Shown: positions 17,263 to 25,718 of the stretch, in pieces
Layout: each line of letters begins with the position of its first letter
How positions within the stretch are numbered: position 1 is the first letter of the stretch
Assembly (NCBI RefSeq): GCF_022761035.1
Contig: NZ_JAKWJP010000011.1
Coordinates: forward strand, 1 to 43,959
Source of the DNA: Microbacterium sp. SS28
GTDB taxonomy: Bacteria > Actinomycetota > Actinomycetes > Actinomycetales > Microbacteriaceae
Length of the DNA stretch: 43,959 bases
Reading direction: 5' to 3'
The notes under the pieces: model-generated
Databases searched by the model: none
What the model was told of the DNA's origin: nothing
The model's input: the letters and a program-made list of their open reading frames with translations, nothing else
Position numbers and translations under genes: made by a program

Positions 17263-18063
17263 TCAGCTCGAGGTGCGGATCGCCCGCACGCCGGCCCACA
17301 GGCCGAGCGCCGCGAGAAGGAGCGCCGCGAGCCAGCCCCACAGCACCGTGATATCGCCGAGGTCTCCCGCGAACAGCGCGCGCTCGGCCTGCACGACCCA
17401 GTTGACGGGGTTGACGGCCGAGACGGCCTTCATCCAGGCGGGGCCGTCGTCGAGCGGGAGGAGCATGCCCGAGAGGATCAGCAGCGGGAAGATGAGCGTC
17501 TGCTGCACGCCCCAGAAGAGCCACTCGCGGTCCTTCGTCTTGAGCGCGAGTGTGTACGACAGCGAGCCGAGGCCCACGCCGAAGACGGCGAGCAGCGCGA
17601 GACCGATGACGAGCCCTGCGGGGTTGATCGTGAAGCCGAACGGCCACGCGATCAGGACGATGATGATCGACTGCACGACGATCGGCGCGATCTCCTTGAG
17701 CGCGCGCCCCACGAGCAGCGATGAGCGCGCGAGCGGAGCGACGAGGGTGCGCTCGTGCGAGCCCGTCATCATCTCGTACTGCAGGTTCGAGCCCGTCGCG
17801 CCCGTGCCGAACAGCACGATCATGACGAGCACGCCCGGCACGAACCACTGCAGCGTCTCGGCCGCGGGCTGCCCCGACGAGCCGATGAGCAGCGGCGCGA
17901 ACAGCCCGAGGAAGACGAGCGGCTGCACGAGGCTGAAGATGAGCGTGAAGGGGTCGCGGACGACGGGCTTGAGCTCGCGCGTCAGCACGTTCCACGTGTC
18001 GCGTGCGGGGTTCTGCCGCACGGCGGTGTCGGGCTTGGTCGCGGGGCTGCTCACGGTGGTCAT
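17263..18063 (-). CDS. ABC-2 type exporter permease (DrrB-like)
   Basis: A 266-residue membrane protein of the ABC-2 permease family. It has six hydrophobic segments, beginning with PFTLIFSLVQPLVFLGLFAPLL and ending with LAALLLAALGLWAGV, and the typical region GSHERTLVAPLARSSLLVGRALKEI between the second and third segments. It should form the membrane channel of an exporter with the ATPase encoded just upstream. The ATG at 18063 overlaps the ATPase stop codon in ATGA, which indicates translational coupling and fixes the start. Substrate is unknown; family relatives move drugs, lipids or polyketides. Confidence 0.9.
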   Translation of the reverse strand: MTTVSSPATKPDTAVRQNPARDTWNVLTRELKPVVRDPFTLIFSLVQPLVFLGLFAPLLIGSSGQPAAETLQWFVPGVLVMIVLFGTGATGSNLQYEMMTGSHERTLVAPLARSSLLVGRALKEIAPIVVQSIIIVLIAWPFGFTINPAGLVIGLALLAVFGVGLGSLSYTLALKTKDREWLFWGVQQTLIFPLLILSGMLLPLDDGPAWMKAVSAVNPVNWVVQAERALFAGDLGDITVLWGWLAALLLAALGLWAGVRAIRTSS

Positions 18064-19121
18064 CGCTCTGCTCCTGTCGTCTCGGCCGCGGGGGCCGCCT
18101 CTGCCTCTTCGTCTTCCGGCGCTTCGCCCTCGCCGGCTTCGCGCAGCGTCCGGCCCGTCAGCGCGAGGAACACGTCGTCGAGCGTCGGCGGCACGCCCGT
18201 CGCCGTGCGCACCGCGATCCCCGCCGCGTCGAGTGCCCGCACGGCCGCGGGCAGCAGCGCGTCGCCCTTCGGCGCCGTGAGGACGACGGTCCCCCCGACC
18301 CCTCCCTCGCGACGCACGGCCCGATCGGTGAGCCCCCGGAGGACGGATGCCGCCCGATCCGCCTCGTCGGCAGAAGCGAAGCCGAACGTCAGGACGTCGC
18401 CCGCGAGGTTGGCCTTGAGCGCCGTCGCGGTGTCGTCGGCGATGACGCGGCCCCTGTCCATGACCATGACCCGCTCGGCGTAGCGGTCGGCCTCTTCGAG
18501 GTAGTGCGTCGTGAGGAACACCGTCGTGCCGTGCCGGGCGCGCAGGTCGAGGATGTGCTGCCACAGATTGGCGCGACTCTGCGGGTCGAGTCCCGTCGAC
18601 GGCTCGTCGAGGAACAGCAGCGGCGGGGCGTGCATGAGGCCGAGCGCGATGTCGAGCCGGCGCTTCTGCCCACCGCTCAGCTGCTGCACGGAGCGGGTCG
18701 CGAACGAGCCGAGATCGAGGGACTCGATGAGCTCGTCGGCACGCTGAGCGGCGGCGGCCCGCGGCATCCCGTAGAAGGCGCCCTGGCTCAGCAGCTCGTC
18801 GCGGGCGCGCTGCGCGAAGCTGCCGCTCGTGAGCTGGCCGACGTATCCGATGCGCGCCCGCACGGCGGAGGGCTGCTTCAGGATGTCGTGGCCGACGACC
18901 CTCGCCGAGCCGGCCGTCGGAGGGATGAGGGTCGTGAGCATGCGCAGGCTCGTCGACTTGCCCGCGCCGTTCGGCCCGAGGAACGCGACGAGCTCGCCGC
19001 GCTCGACCTGGAACGTGAGGTCGACGACGGCCTCGACGGTCTTCTTCTTGGAGTTCTTCTTGGGCTGATCAGGGAATCTCTTGGTGAGTCCCTGAGCCTC
19101 GATGATCGGTGCGTTCGCCAT
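18060..19121 (-). CDS. ABC exporter ATP-binding protein (DrrA type)
   Basis: A 353-residue ATPase of the DrrA family. Walker A is GPNGAGKST at 49-57, the signature is QLSGGQKRRLDIALGL, Walker B LLFLDEPSTGLDP and the switch His is in FLTTHYLEEADRYAERV. The C-terminal extension carries PTLDDVFLALTGRTL, typical of DrrA proteins, and an acidic Glu/Ala tail. A Lys-rich insert (KKNSKKKT) sits before the Walker A motif. TAGCCT lies exactly 6 bases before the ATG and a 19-bp palindrome lies 21 bases before it; the same palindrome stands in the same place before the WYL regulator gene at 27347. Control by that regulator is inferred. Confidence 0.93.
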   Translation of the reverse strand: MANAPIIEAQGLTKRFPDQPKKNSKKKTVEAVVDLTFQVERGELVAFLGPNGAGKSTSLRMLTTLIPPTAGSARVVGHDILKQPSAVRARIGYVGQLTSGSFAQRARDELLSQGAFYGMPRAAAAQRADELIESLDLGSFATRSVQQLSGGQKRRLDIALGLMHAPPLLFLDEPSTGLDPQSRANLWQHILDLRARHGTTVFLTTHYLEEADRYAERVMVMDRGRVIADDTATALKANLAGDVLTFGFASADEADRAASVLRGLTDRAVRREGGVGGTVVLTAPKGDALLPAAVRALDAAGIAVRTATGVPPTLDDVFLALTGRTLREAGEGEAPEDEEAEAAPAAETTGAER

Positions 19122-19142
19122 GCGGCCAGGCTAGGGAGCGAT

Positions 19143-19161
19143 GCGGACAGATACGGTCCGC
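19143..19161. promoter_or_regulatory. Predicted WYL operator before the DrrAB exporter
   Basis: The 19-bp imperfect palindrome GCGGACAGATACGGTCCGC lies 21 bases before the ATPase ATG. Its reverse complement differs from the site at 27307-27325 at only 2 of 19 positions. If transcription starts at the ATG, the site spans about -40 to -22 and covers the -35 region, where no TTGACA-like hexamer is seen. Confidence 0.65.
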
Positions 19162-19176
19162 ATCGTTCCGCGATCA

Positions 19177-20379
19177 TCAGAGCTGTCTCCGCACCGCCCG
19201 TCCGATGCGTGCGGCAGCTTCGGCGAGTCGCTCGGCCGGGGTGTCGCCGAAGGCGAGGCGGAGGTGGCGTGCGGCATCCGTCCCCGGCCCCGACGGGAAG
19301 AACGACCCGCGCTGGTACTCGACACCCTCGGCGCTCGCGTCGTCGGCGAGGCGGTCGGCGTCGATGCTGTCGTCGCGCAGACGCGGCCACAGGAAGAGGC
19401 CGCCGAGCGGGACGTCGATCTCGAACACTCCGGGCGCTTCGCGCTCGAGCGCACCGGCGAGGGTGCGGGCGCGCTCCGCGTAGAGCGCGCGGGCGCCCTC
19501 GAGCGTGCGGTCGAAGACGCCGTCGTCGTGCGTCAGGAAGTCCGCGATGACCGACTCGACGAGCGTCGACGAGTGCGAGTCCTGGCGGCTGCGCAGCGCC
19601 ACGACGTCGCGGGCGCGCCCCTCCGGCAGCACGAGCCATCCGAGGCGCAGGCCGGGTCCGAGCGTCTTGGTGAAGGTGTTGACGTGGATGACGCGCTCGG
19701 AGTGGTTGAACGGCTCCTCGTGGGGGGCCGGGCCCTCGAAGCGCAGTTCGCGGTACGGGTTGTCGGCGAAGACGACGAAGCCGTAGTGCTCGGCGAGCCG
19801 CACGAGCTCGCGCCGCTTCTCGAGCGGCAGCGAGCCCTGCGAAGGGTTGTGGAAGTCGGGGACCGTGTAGAGGGCGGCGGGGCGGACGCCGCTGTGCAGG
19901 TGCGACTCGAGCTCGTCGAGGTCGAGTCCGTCGCGGCCCACGCGGACCGGGAGGGTGCGGGCATCCGAGAGCTCGAGTCCGCGCAGGAAGAGCGGGAAGA
20001 TCGGGTTGTCGACGGCGACGAGCTCGCCCCGCTCGACGGTCGTCTGGATCGCCAGGGCGAGGCCGTGGAATCCGCCGTTCGTCACGATGACGCGCGACAC
20101 GGGCACGCCCTCGCGCCGCGCGATCCATTCCCGCAGGGCGGGGATGCCCTCGGTGCGCGAGTACTGCAGAGCGGGCAGCCCCGGCTCGGCGAGCACACGG
20201 GCAGCCGACTCGGCGAGCGCCGCCGCCGGCAGGGCCGCAGGGTCGGGGATGCCGCCGAGCAGCTCGATCGCGTCGGGTCGTCGGTCGCGCAGCGTCTGGT
20301 CGCCGAAGCCCTTGGGTGCCGTGAGGGCGGCGACGAGCGCCGTGCGACGGTCGGTGGCGGGAAGGGTGTCGAGGGTCAT
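19177..20379 (-). CDS. PLP-dependent aminotransferase (class I/II, 2-aminoadipate type)
   Basis: A 400-residue fold-type I aminotransferase without the N-terminal HTH of MocR proteins. PLP contacts are visible: Asn-Pro in DFHNPSQG (N178), Asp and Tyr in FADNPYRELRF (D206, Y209), and the Schiff-base lysine K238 in NTFTKTLGPGLRLGW. A substrate arginine is likely R388 region in ARHLRLAFGD. The ATG at 20379 gives MTLDTLPATD and has CTGGAG 8 bases upstream. It follows the importer ATPase gene by 16 bases and should be the last gene of that operon, which suggests it acts on the imported compound or a product of it. Substrate is unknown; relatives act on 2-aminoadipate, aromatic or branched-chain amino acids. 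Confidence 0.88.
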   Translation of the reverse strand: MTLDTLPATDRRTALVAALTAPKGFGDQTLRDRRPDAIELLGGIPDPAALPAAALAESAARVLAEPGLPALQYSRTEGIPALREWIARREGVPVSRVIVTNGGFHGLALAIQTTVERGELVAVDNPIFPLFLRGLELSDARTLPVRVGRDGLDLDELESHLHSGVRPAALYTVPDFHNPSQGSLPLEKRRELVRLAEHYGFVVFADNPYRELRFEGPAPHEEPFNHSERVIHVNTFTKTLGPGLRLGWLVLPEGRARDVVALRSRQDSHSSTLVESVIADFLTHDDGVFDRTLEGARALYAERARTLAGALEREAPGVFEIDVPLGGLFLWPRLRDDSIDADRLADDASAEGVEYQRGSFFPSGPGTDAARHLRLAFGDTPAERLAEAAARIGRAVRRQL

Positions 20380-20395
20380 GCGGATGCTCCAGTTC

Positions 20396-22021
20396 TCACG
20401 CCGTGCGTGCGAGGGCGGTCGGGATGCGCGACTCGGGCTGCGGGATGGCCGACAGCAGCAAGATCGTGTACTTCTCCTGCGGCGCTGCGAAGACGCGCTC
20501 GACGGGGCCGCTCTCGACGACCCTGCCGTGCTGCAGCACCGAGACGGTGTCGGCGACCTGACGCACGAGGGCGAGATCATGTGAGACGAAGAGGTATGTC
20601 AGGCCGCGCTCGGCCTGCAGGCGCAGCAGCACCTCGAGGATGTCGGCCTGCACGCTCACATCGAGTGCGCTCGTGGGCTCGTCGAGCACGATGACGTCCG
20701 GCTCGAGCACGAGCGCCCGCGCGATCGCGACACGCTGGCGCTGCCCGCCCGACAGCTCGGCGGGGCGGCGCTTCGCGTGCGCCTCCGTGAGCCCGACCGC
20801 CGTCAGCGTCTCGGCGACCTTGGCGGCGCGCTCGCGGCGCGTGCCGACGCGGTAGCGCTCGAGCGGCTCGCGCACGATCGTGCCGACGCGCCACGCGGGA
20901 TCAAGCGACGTGAAGGGGTTCTGGTACACGAGCTGCAGATGACGACGGATGCCGCGCACGTCGTCGGCGCTGCGGCCGACGATCGACTCCCCGTCGACGA
21001 GGACCGTGCCGGCATCCGGATCCTCGAGGCCGAGCAGGACGCGAAGGGCCGTCGTCTTGCCCGAGCCCGACTCCCCCACGAGCGCGTGCGTCGTGCCCGC
21101 GGGCACCGAGAACGAGACGTCGTCGACCGCGCGGACGGTGTCGGCGCCCGCTCCGAAGGCCTTCGTCAGCCCCGAGACCTCGATGCGGTTCGGCGCGCCC
21201 GCGACGGGGCGGCGCAGTGCGCGCAGCGCCTCGTAGCGCTCGGGGTTGAGCGCGGGGGCGTCGGACTGCAGGCGCAGAGTGTAATCGGAGCCGGGCTGGG
21301 CGAAGACGTCGCCGGTGGCACCGGCATCCTGAACCCGTCCGTCCTTCAGCACGACGATGCGGTCGGTCCGCTCGCCGGCGATCGCGAGATCGTGGGTGAT
21401 GAGCAGCAGTCCGATGCCGCGCTCGGTCTGCAGCTGGGTCAGCAGGTCGAGGATGCGCTTCTGGATCGTGACGTCGAGAGCGCTCGTGGGCTCGTCGGCG
21501 ACGATGAGCGAGGGTGCGGGGATGAGGGCGAGTCCGATGAGCACGCGCTGCAGCATGCCGCCGGACAGCTGGTGCGGGTAGGAGTCGTAGGCCCGCTGCG
21601 GGTCGTGCAGGCCGACCTTCTCGAACGTGTCGAGGATCAGCAGGCGGCGAGCGCGGGCGTCGCGCGGCTCGACGAGCGCGGCGGCTTCGTGCGCCTGCGC
21701 CCCGATGCGACGGACGGGGTTGAGGGCGTTGCCGGGGTCCTGCGGCACGAAGCCGATCTCGCGGCCGCGCAGCGGTCGGAACCGCCGCTCGGGCAGGGCG
21801 AGGGTCTCGGTGCCCTGGAAGAAGACGCCACCCTGGGCCTTCGCGCCCTCGGGCAGCAGCCGGAGAACCGAGCGCGCGATCGTCGACTTGCCCGAACCAG
21901 ACTCGCCTATCAGCGCGAGGCTCTCGCCCCGCTGCAACCGGAACCCGGCATCGAAGACGACCTGGCTCGAGCCGTACGAGACGGACAGCCCTTCGACACG
22001 GAGGAGATCGTGAGACGTCAT
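20396..22021 (-). CDS. Fused double ATPase of an Opp/Dpp-type importer
   Basis: A 541-residue protein with two complete nucleotide-binding domains, equivalent to DppD plus DppF. The first has Walker A GESGSGKST at 39-47, signature LSGGMLQRV at 152-160 and DEPTSALDV; the second has Walker A GESGSGKTT at 316-324, signature LSGGQRQRV and another DEPTSALDV. It energises uptake through the two permeases encoded upstream. I use the ATG at 22021 (MTSHDLLRVEGLSV), which has AAGGAT about 6 bases upstream, rather than an ATG 14 codons earlier that would overlap the permease end. Spacing to the permease is 20 bases and to the aminotransferase 16 bases, so one operon is likely. Confidence 0.93.
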   Translation of the reverse strand: MTSHDLLRVEGLSVSYGSSQVVFDAGFRLQRGESLALIGESGSGKSTIARSVLRLLPEGAKAQGGVFFQGTETLALPERRFRPLRGREIGFVPQDPGNALNPVRRIGAQAHEAAALVEPRDARARRLLILDTFEKVGLHDPQRAYDSYPHQLSGGMLQRVLIGLALIPAPSLIVADEPTSALDVTIQKRILDLLTQLQTERGIGLLLITHDLAIAGERTDRIVVLKDGRVQDAGATGDVFAQPGSDYTLRLQSDAPALNPERYEALRALRRPVAGAPNRIEVSGLTKAFGAGADTVRAVDDVSFSVPAGTTHALVGESGSGKTTALRVLLGLEDPDAGTVLVDGESIVGRSADDVRGIRRHLQLVYQNPFTSLDPAWRVGTIVREPLERYRVGTRRERAAKVAETLTAVGLTEAHAKRRPAELSGGQRQRVAIARALVLEPDVIVLDEPTSALDVSVQADILEVLLRLQAERGLTYLFVSHDLALVRQVADTVSVLQHGRVVESGPVERVFAAPQEKYTILLLSAIPQPESRIPTALARTA

Positions 22022-22041
22022 GAGTGATCCTTCTGTCGTTG

Positions 22042-22887
22042 TCAGGAGGTCTTGCGCAGCCAACGGCTGATGCGATTGATCGAGAGCACCGTCAAGACGG
22101 TGACGAGGGCCGGGTAGAAGAGCAGCCAGGGAGCCCGCGGGTAGTCCTTGCCCGACGAGATGAGCAGGCCCCAGTCCGACGCCGGGGGCGGGTCGCCGTA
22201 GCCGAGGAATGCGAGGCCCGCGATGACGAGGATCGACAGTCCGAACTGCAGGACCGCGAGCGTCAGCACCGAGCGCGAGGCGTTGGGGAGCACGTGGCGG
22301 AAGAGGATGTGCCCGCGCGAGCCGCCCTGGAGAGCGGATGCCTCGACGAACACCGCGCGGCGGGTCTTGATGACCTCCGACCTCATGACGCGGGCGAAGA
22401 CGGCGACGGCCGACACTCCCGTCGCGATGGCCGCGTTGATCGTCTGGAACCCGAGCGAGCTCACGATGACGACGGCGAGGAGGAAGCTCGGGATCGCGAG
22501 CAGCACGTCGACGACGCGGGCGAGCGCGACATCCGTGAATCCGCCGAAGAACCCGGCGAGCAGGCCGATCACTCCGCCCACGACGACGCCGATGACGACC
22601 GCGACGAGCGCGCTCAGCACCGACGACTGCGTGCCGAAGACGACGCGGGCGAACTGGTCGCGGCCGAGCTGATCCGTCCCGAAGAAGTGCGCGAGGCTCG
22701 GTGGCAGGAATTTGTCCTCCGGGATGCCCACAGCCGGGTCGTGCGACGTGAACAGCGCGGGCGCGAACGACCAGGCGAGGACGATCGCGAGAGCGATGAA
22801 GGAGATGACGACGGTCGGCGGCACGGCGGTCGCGAGCGCGCGCGTCGCCACGACGGGTCGGCGGAACGTGAGGGCGGCGCCGGTCAT
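22042..22887 (-). CDS. Peptide-type ABC importer permease (DppC-like)
   Basis: A 281-residue inner-membrane permease of the BPD_transp_1 family in the DppC/OppC position. It has an N-terminal helix, then the short conserved FFGTDQLGRDQFARVVFGTQ and five further helices. The EAA loop that contacts the ATPase is visible as VEASALQGGSRGHILFRHVLPNA. The ATG at 22887 overlaps the stop of the preceding permease gene in ATGA, so translation is coupled and the start is firm. A long open frame extends upstream in this frame but only as a shadow of that permease gene. Confidence 0.93.
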   Translation of the reverse strand: MTGAALTFRRPVVATRALATAVPPTVVISFIALAIVLAWSFAPALFTSHDPAVGIPEDKFLPPSLAHFFGTDQLGRDQFARVVFGTQSSVLSALVAVVIGVVVGGVIGLLAGFFGGFTDVALARVVDVLLAIPSFLLAVVIVSSLGFQTINAAIATGVSAVAVFARVMRSEVIKTRRAVFVEASALQGGSRGHILFRHVLPNASRSVLTLAVLQFGLSILVIAGLAFLGYGDPPPASDWGLLISSGKDYPRAPWLLFYPALVTVLTVLSINRISRWLRKTS

Positions 22888-23906
22888 ATGACGCTCACCT
22901 CCTCCTGAAGCGGGGTGCGGATGGGCTGGTCGGCGGCCGGCGAGACGGCGCGCGGGCGTGAGGCGCCGTCGATGCTCACGCGCGGGTCGAGCAGGGGGTA
23001 CGCGAGGTCGGCGATGAGGTTGACGACGATGAAGATGATGGCGGCGAGCGAGACGACCGCCTGCAGGACGGGCAGATCCTGGCTCGCGACGGCGCGCTGC
23101 ACGAGAGTGCCGATGCCGGTGCGGCCGAAGATCGACTCCGTGATGAGCGACCCGCCGAGGAGTTCGCCGACGATGAGGGCGAGCACCGTGATCGTCGGCA
23201 GCGCGGACGGCTTGACGAGGTGACGGGCGAAGAGGCTCGACCGGCGCAGGCCCTGCGAGCGTGCGACGGCGACGTACTCCTGACGCGACTCGTGATCGAG
23301 ATTCGCGATGAGCACTTCTGCCAGCTGCGCCGAGACGGGGATGCCGAGCGCGATCGCGGCGAAGAACGTCGACCACGGACTCTCCGAGTCGATGACCCGG
23401 AACAAGCCGAGCCCGAAGGCGAAGACCTGGATGAGCAGCAGGCCGATGACGAAGTTCGGGATCGACAGGAAGAGCGACGGGAAGGCCCGCACGATGCCCT
23501 GGCCGTACTTCGGGGGCAGCACCTGGCTGCCCCACGCGATGAGCGCGGCGAGCACGAGCGCGACGATGAATGCCGTCGAGGCGAGGATGAGCGTCGAAGG
23601 CAGAGCTTCGGCGATGAGCTGCTTGACCGGGAGGTTCGAGCGCAGCGAGATGCCGAAGTCGCCGACGACGAAGCGCGAGAGCGAGGTCCACAGCTGCGTC
23701 AGCAGCGGCTCATCGAGACCGTAATAGGCGACGATGCGGTCGATGTCCTCTTGCGTGAAGCCGTTGTCGGGGTTCTTGAGAGTGCTCGACACAGGGTCGC
23801 CGGGCAGCACGCTGATCACGAGGAACGTGAAGATGTAGGCGAGCAGCACGACGACGACCGCCTGCGCTGTGCGCGAGAGCGCGAACCGCGCGTAAGGGGA
23901 TTTCAT
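22884..23906 (-). CDS. Peptide-type ABC importer permease (DppB-like)
   Basis: A 340-residue inner-membrane permease in the DppB/OppB position. The N-terminal helix, the extracytoplasmic loop with GLDEPLLTQLWTSLSRFVVGDFGISLRSNLPV and the EAA loop EYVAVARSQGLRRSSLFARHLVKPS are all typical. About 30 polar residues follow the last helix. The ATG at 23906 has GAGGATG 5 bases upstream. The gene follows the binding-protein gene by 69 bases and overlaps the next permease by four bases. Confidence 0.93.
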   Translation of the reverse strand: MKSPYARFALSRTAQAVVVVLLAYIFTFLVISVLPGDPVSSTLKNPDNGFTQEDIDRIVAYYGLDEPLLTQLWTSLSRFVVGDFGISLRSNLPVKQLIAEALPSTLILASTAFIVALVLAALIAWGSQVLPPKYGQGIVRAFPSLFLSIPNFVIGLLLIQVFAFGLGLFRVIDSESPWSTFFAAIALGIPVSAQLAEVLIANLDHESRQEYVAVARSQGLRRSSLFARHLVKPSALPTITVLALIVGELLGGSLITESIFGRTGIGTLVQRAVASQDLPVLQAVVSLAAIIFIVVNLIADLAYPLLDPRVSIDGASRPRAVSPAADQPIRTPLQEEVSVI

Positions 23907-23975
23907 GTCGGCATCCTCGGATTCGAAGGGGATGCCGGGGCGCCGCGCTCGCGAGAGGCGGCGCCCCGGTCGGGG

Positions 23976-25637
23976 TCAGCGGTCGAGCCAGGCGGTGTAG
24001 TAGTTCGCGTAGGCGAGTCCGTTGTAGGTGACGCCCTCGAGATCGGGCGTCTGCACATAGATGCGCTGCACGATCTGCGTGATCGGCACGAAGTAGCCCT
24101 GCTCGAGGACGTACTGCTGCACCTCTTCGAAGGTCGCCGCGCGCGAGTCCTTGTCTGTCGCCGAGGAGAGCTCGGCCGCAAGCTCGTTGAGCGTCGTGTC
24201 GCTCGTGCCGAGCTTGAACCAGTCCTCATCACCCTGGTTGCTTCCCGTGAGGACACCGGGGATCGTGCCGATGTCGACGAAGCTGCGCGTGATCTCGTTG
24301 GCCTGCAGCGTCTTGTTGCCGATGACCTTCTCTCCGTAGGTCACGACGTCGTAGGCCTCGATATCGACCTTGAAGCCGATCTCCGCGAGCTGCTGCGCCA
24401 CGAGTTCATCGATCGACTTGGACGTCGCGAGGTACGGGTTGGCGTAGAGCGTGACGGCGAGCTGCTGCCCGTCCTTCTCACGGATGCCGTCTGCGCCCGG
24501 GGCCCAGCCGGCGTCGTCGAGGAGCTTCTCGGACTCCTCCGGGTCGTACGCGAAGGCGTCGCTGTGGTCGGTCGCCTCGGGCACGTTGCTCTGCACGAAC
24601 GTCTCGGCCGCGTGCCAGTCGTCCGTGTAGACGGTCGAGAGGATCTCGTCGCGGTCGATGCCGTGCGAGAACGCCTGGCGCACCGCCTCGTCGCCGAACG
24701 GCGCGACGGACGTGTTGAGCGCGTAGCCGTTGACGAAGCCGAGGTAGCGGGGCGTGGCGACGACCAGGCCCTCGTCCTTCAGTGCGTCGAGCTCCTGCGG
24801 CGAGGCGTTGTAGGCGACGTCGGCCTGATTCGACTCGACCGAGCCCGTGCGCAGCGTCGGCTCGGCGACGATCTTGTAGGTGATCGAGTCGAGGTACGCG
24901 GGGCCGGTGTGCTCGAGCGCCTCGGGACCCCAGTCGTAGTCGTCGCGCTTGGTCAGGACGACGCTGTCGCCCTCCTTCCACGACTCGACGACGAACGGGC
25001 CGCTGCCGATGTCGTTCGAGAGATCGGCCTGCTCCTCGGCCGGAAGCGCGAGCGTTTCGGGCGAGATGAGGATCGAGCCGTGGTAGGCGAGCGTCGGGAT
25101 GAAGCTCAGCGTGGGCTTGGCGAACGTCACCGTGACTGTCGCGTCGTCGACGGCTTCGGCGCCGACGTAATTCGCCGAGGGGAAGAGTCCGATGCGCGCG
25201 ATGCCCTTGTCGGGATCGCCCTTGGCCCAGATGTCGATGTTGGCGACGACCGCGTCGGCGTCCACGGGTGTGCCGTCCGAGAAGGTCACGCCGTCCTTGA
25301 GGTGGATCGTGAACTCTGTGGCGTCGTCGCTCTGCTCCCAGCTCTCGGCGACCCAGGGGCTCAGGTTCCCCTCTTCGTCGACGTAGATGAGCTTGTCGGT
25401 GAGGTGACCCCACACGTGGCCCTGGTAGCTCGAGATCGAGCTCGAGTTGGGGATCCAGGTGGCGCCGAGCGAATCGATGAGGAAGGTGATGTCGCCACCC
25501 TCCTTGGGCTCATCGGCGGTGGTGGCCGCCTGCGGCGCAGTGCCGCTCGCGCAGCCGGCGAGCAGGGCGACCGTCGCGAGTGCCGCGGTGGCGGCGAGGG
25601 CGACCCGTCGAAGCGGGTATCGGGTGCGGAGTGTCAT
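23976..25637 (-). CDS. Lipoprotein substrate-binding protein, SBP family 5
   Basis: A 553-residue extracytoplasmic solute-binding protein of the Opp/Dpp/Ni family (SBP_bac_5). The signal ends in the lipobox L-A-G-C with Cys29, so the mature protein is a membrane-anchored lipoprotein. The family signature region is NLSPWVAESWEQSDDATEFTIHLKDGVTFSDGTPVDADAVV near residue 90. It delivers a peptide-like or opine-like ligand to the permeases. The ligand cannot be read from sequence, but the linked oxidase and aminotransferase point to an amino- or hydroxy-acid derivative. The ATG at 25637 has AAGGAA 6 bases upstream. Confidence 0.93.
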   Translation of the reverse strand: MTLRTRYPLRRVALAATAALATVALLAGCASGTAPQAATTADEPKEGGDITFLIDSLGATWIPNSSSISSYQGHVWGHLTDKLIYVDEEGNLSPWVAESWEQSDDATEFTIHLKDGVTFSDGTPVDADAVVANIDIWAKGDPDKGIARIGLFPSANYVGAEAVDDATVTVTFAKPTLSFIPTLAYHGSILISPETLALPAEEQADLSNDIGSGPFVVESWKEGDSVVLTKRDDYDWGPEALEHTGPAYLDSITYKIVAEPTLRTGSVESNQADVAYNASPQELDALKDEGLVVATPRYLGFVNGYALNTSVAPFGDEAVRQAFSHGIDRDEILSTVYTDDWHAAETFVQSNVPEATDHSDAFAYDPEESEKLLDDAGWAPGADGIREKDGQQLAVTLYANPYLATSKSIDELVAQQLAEIGFKVDIEAYDVVTYGEKVIGNKTLQANEITRSFVDIGTIPGVLTGSNQGDEDWFKLGTSDTTLNELAAELSSATDKDSRAATFEEVQQYVLEQGYFVPITQIVQRIYVQTPDLEGVTYNGLAYANYYTAWLDR

Positions 25638-25718
25638 GGTGTGGTTCCTTGCTGTGTTTCGGGGTGGAGGTGCGGCGCCGGTGCGGGCGTCGCAGTTTCA
25701 GGGCGGGCGGCCCCAGGA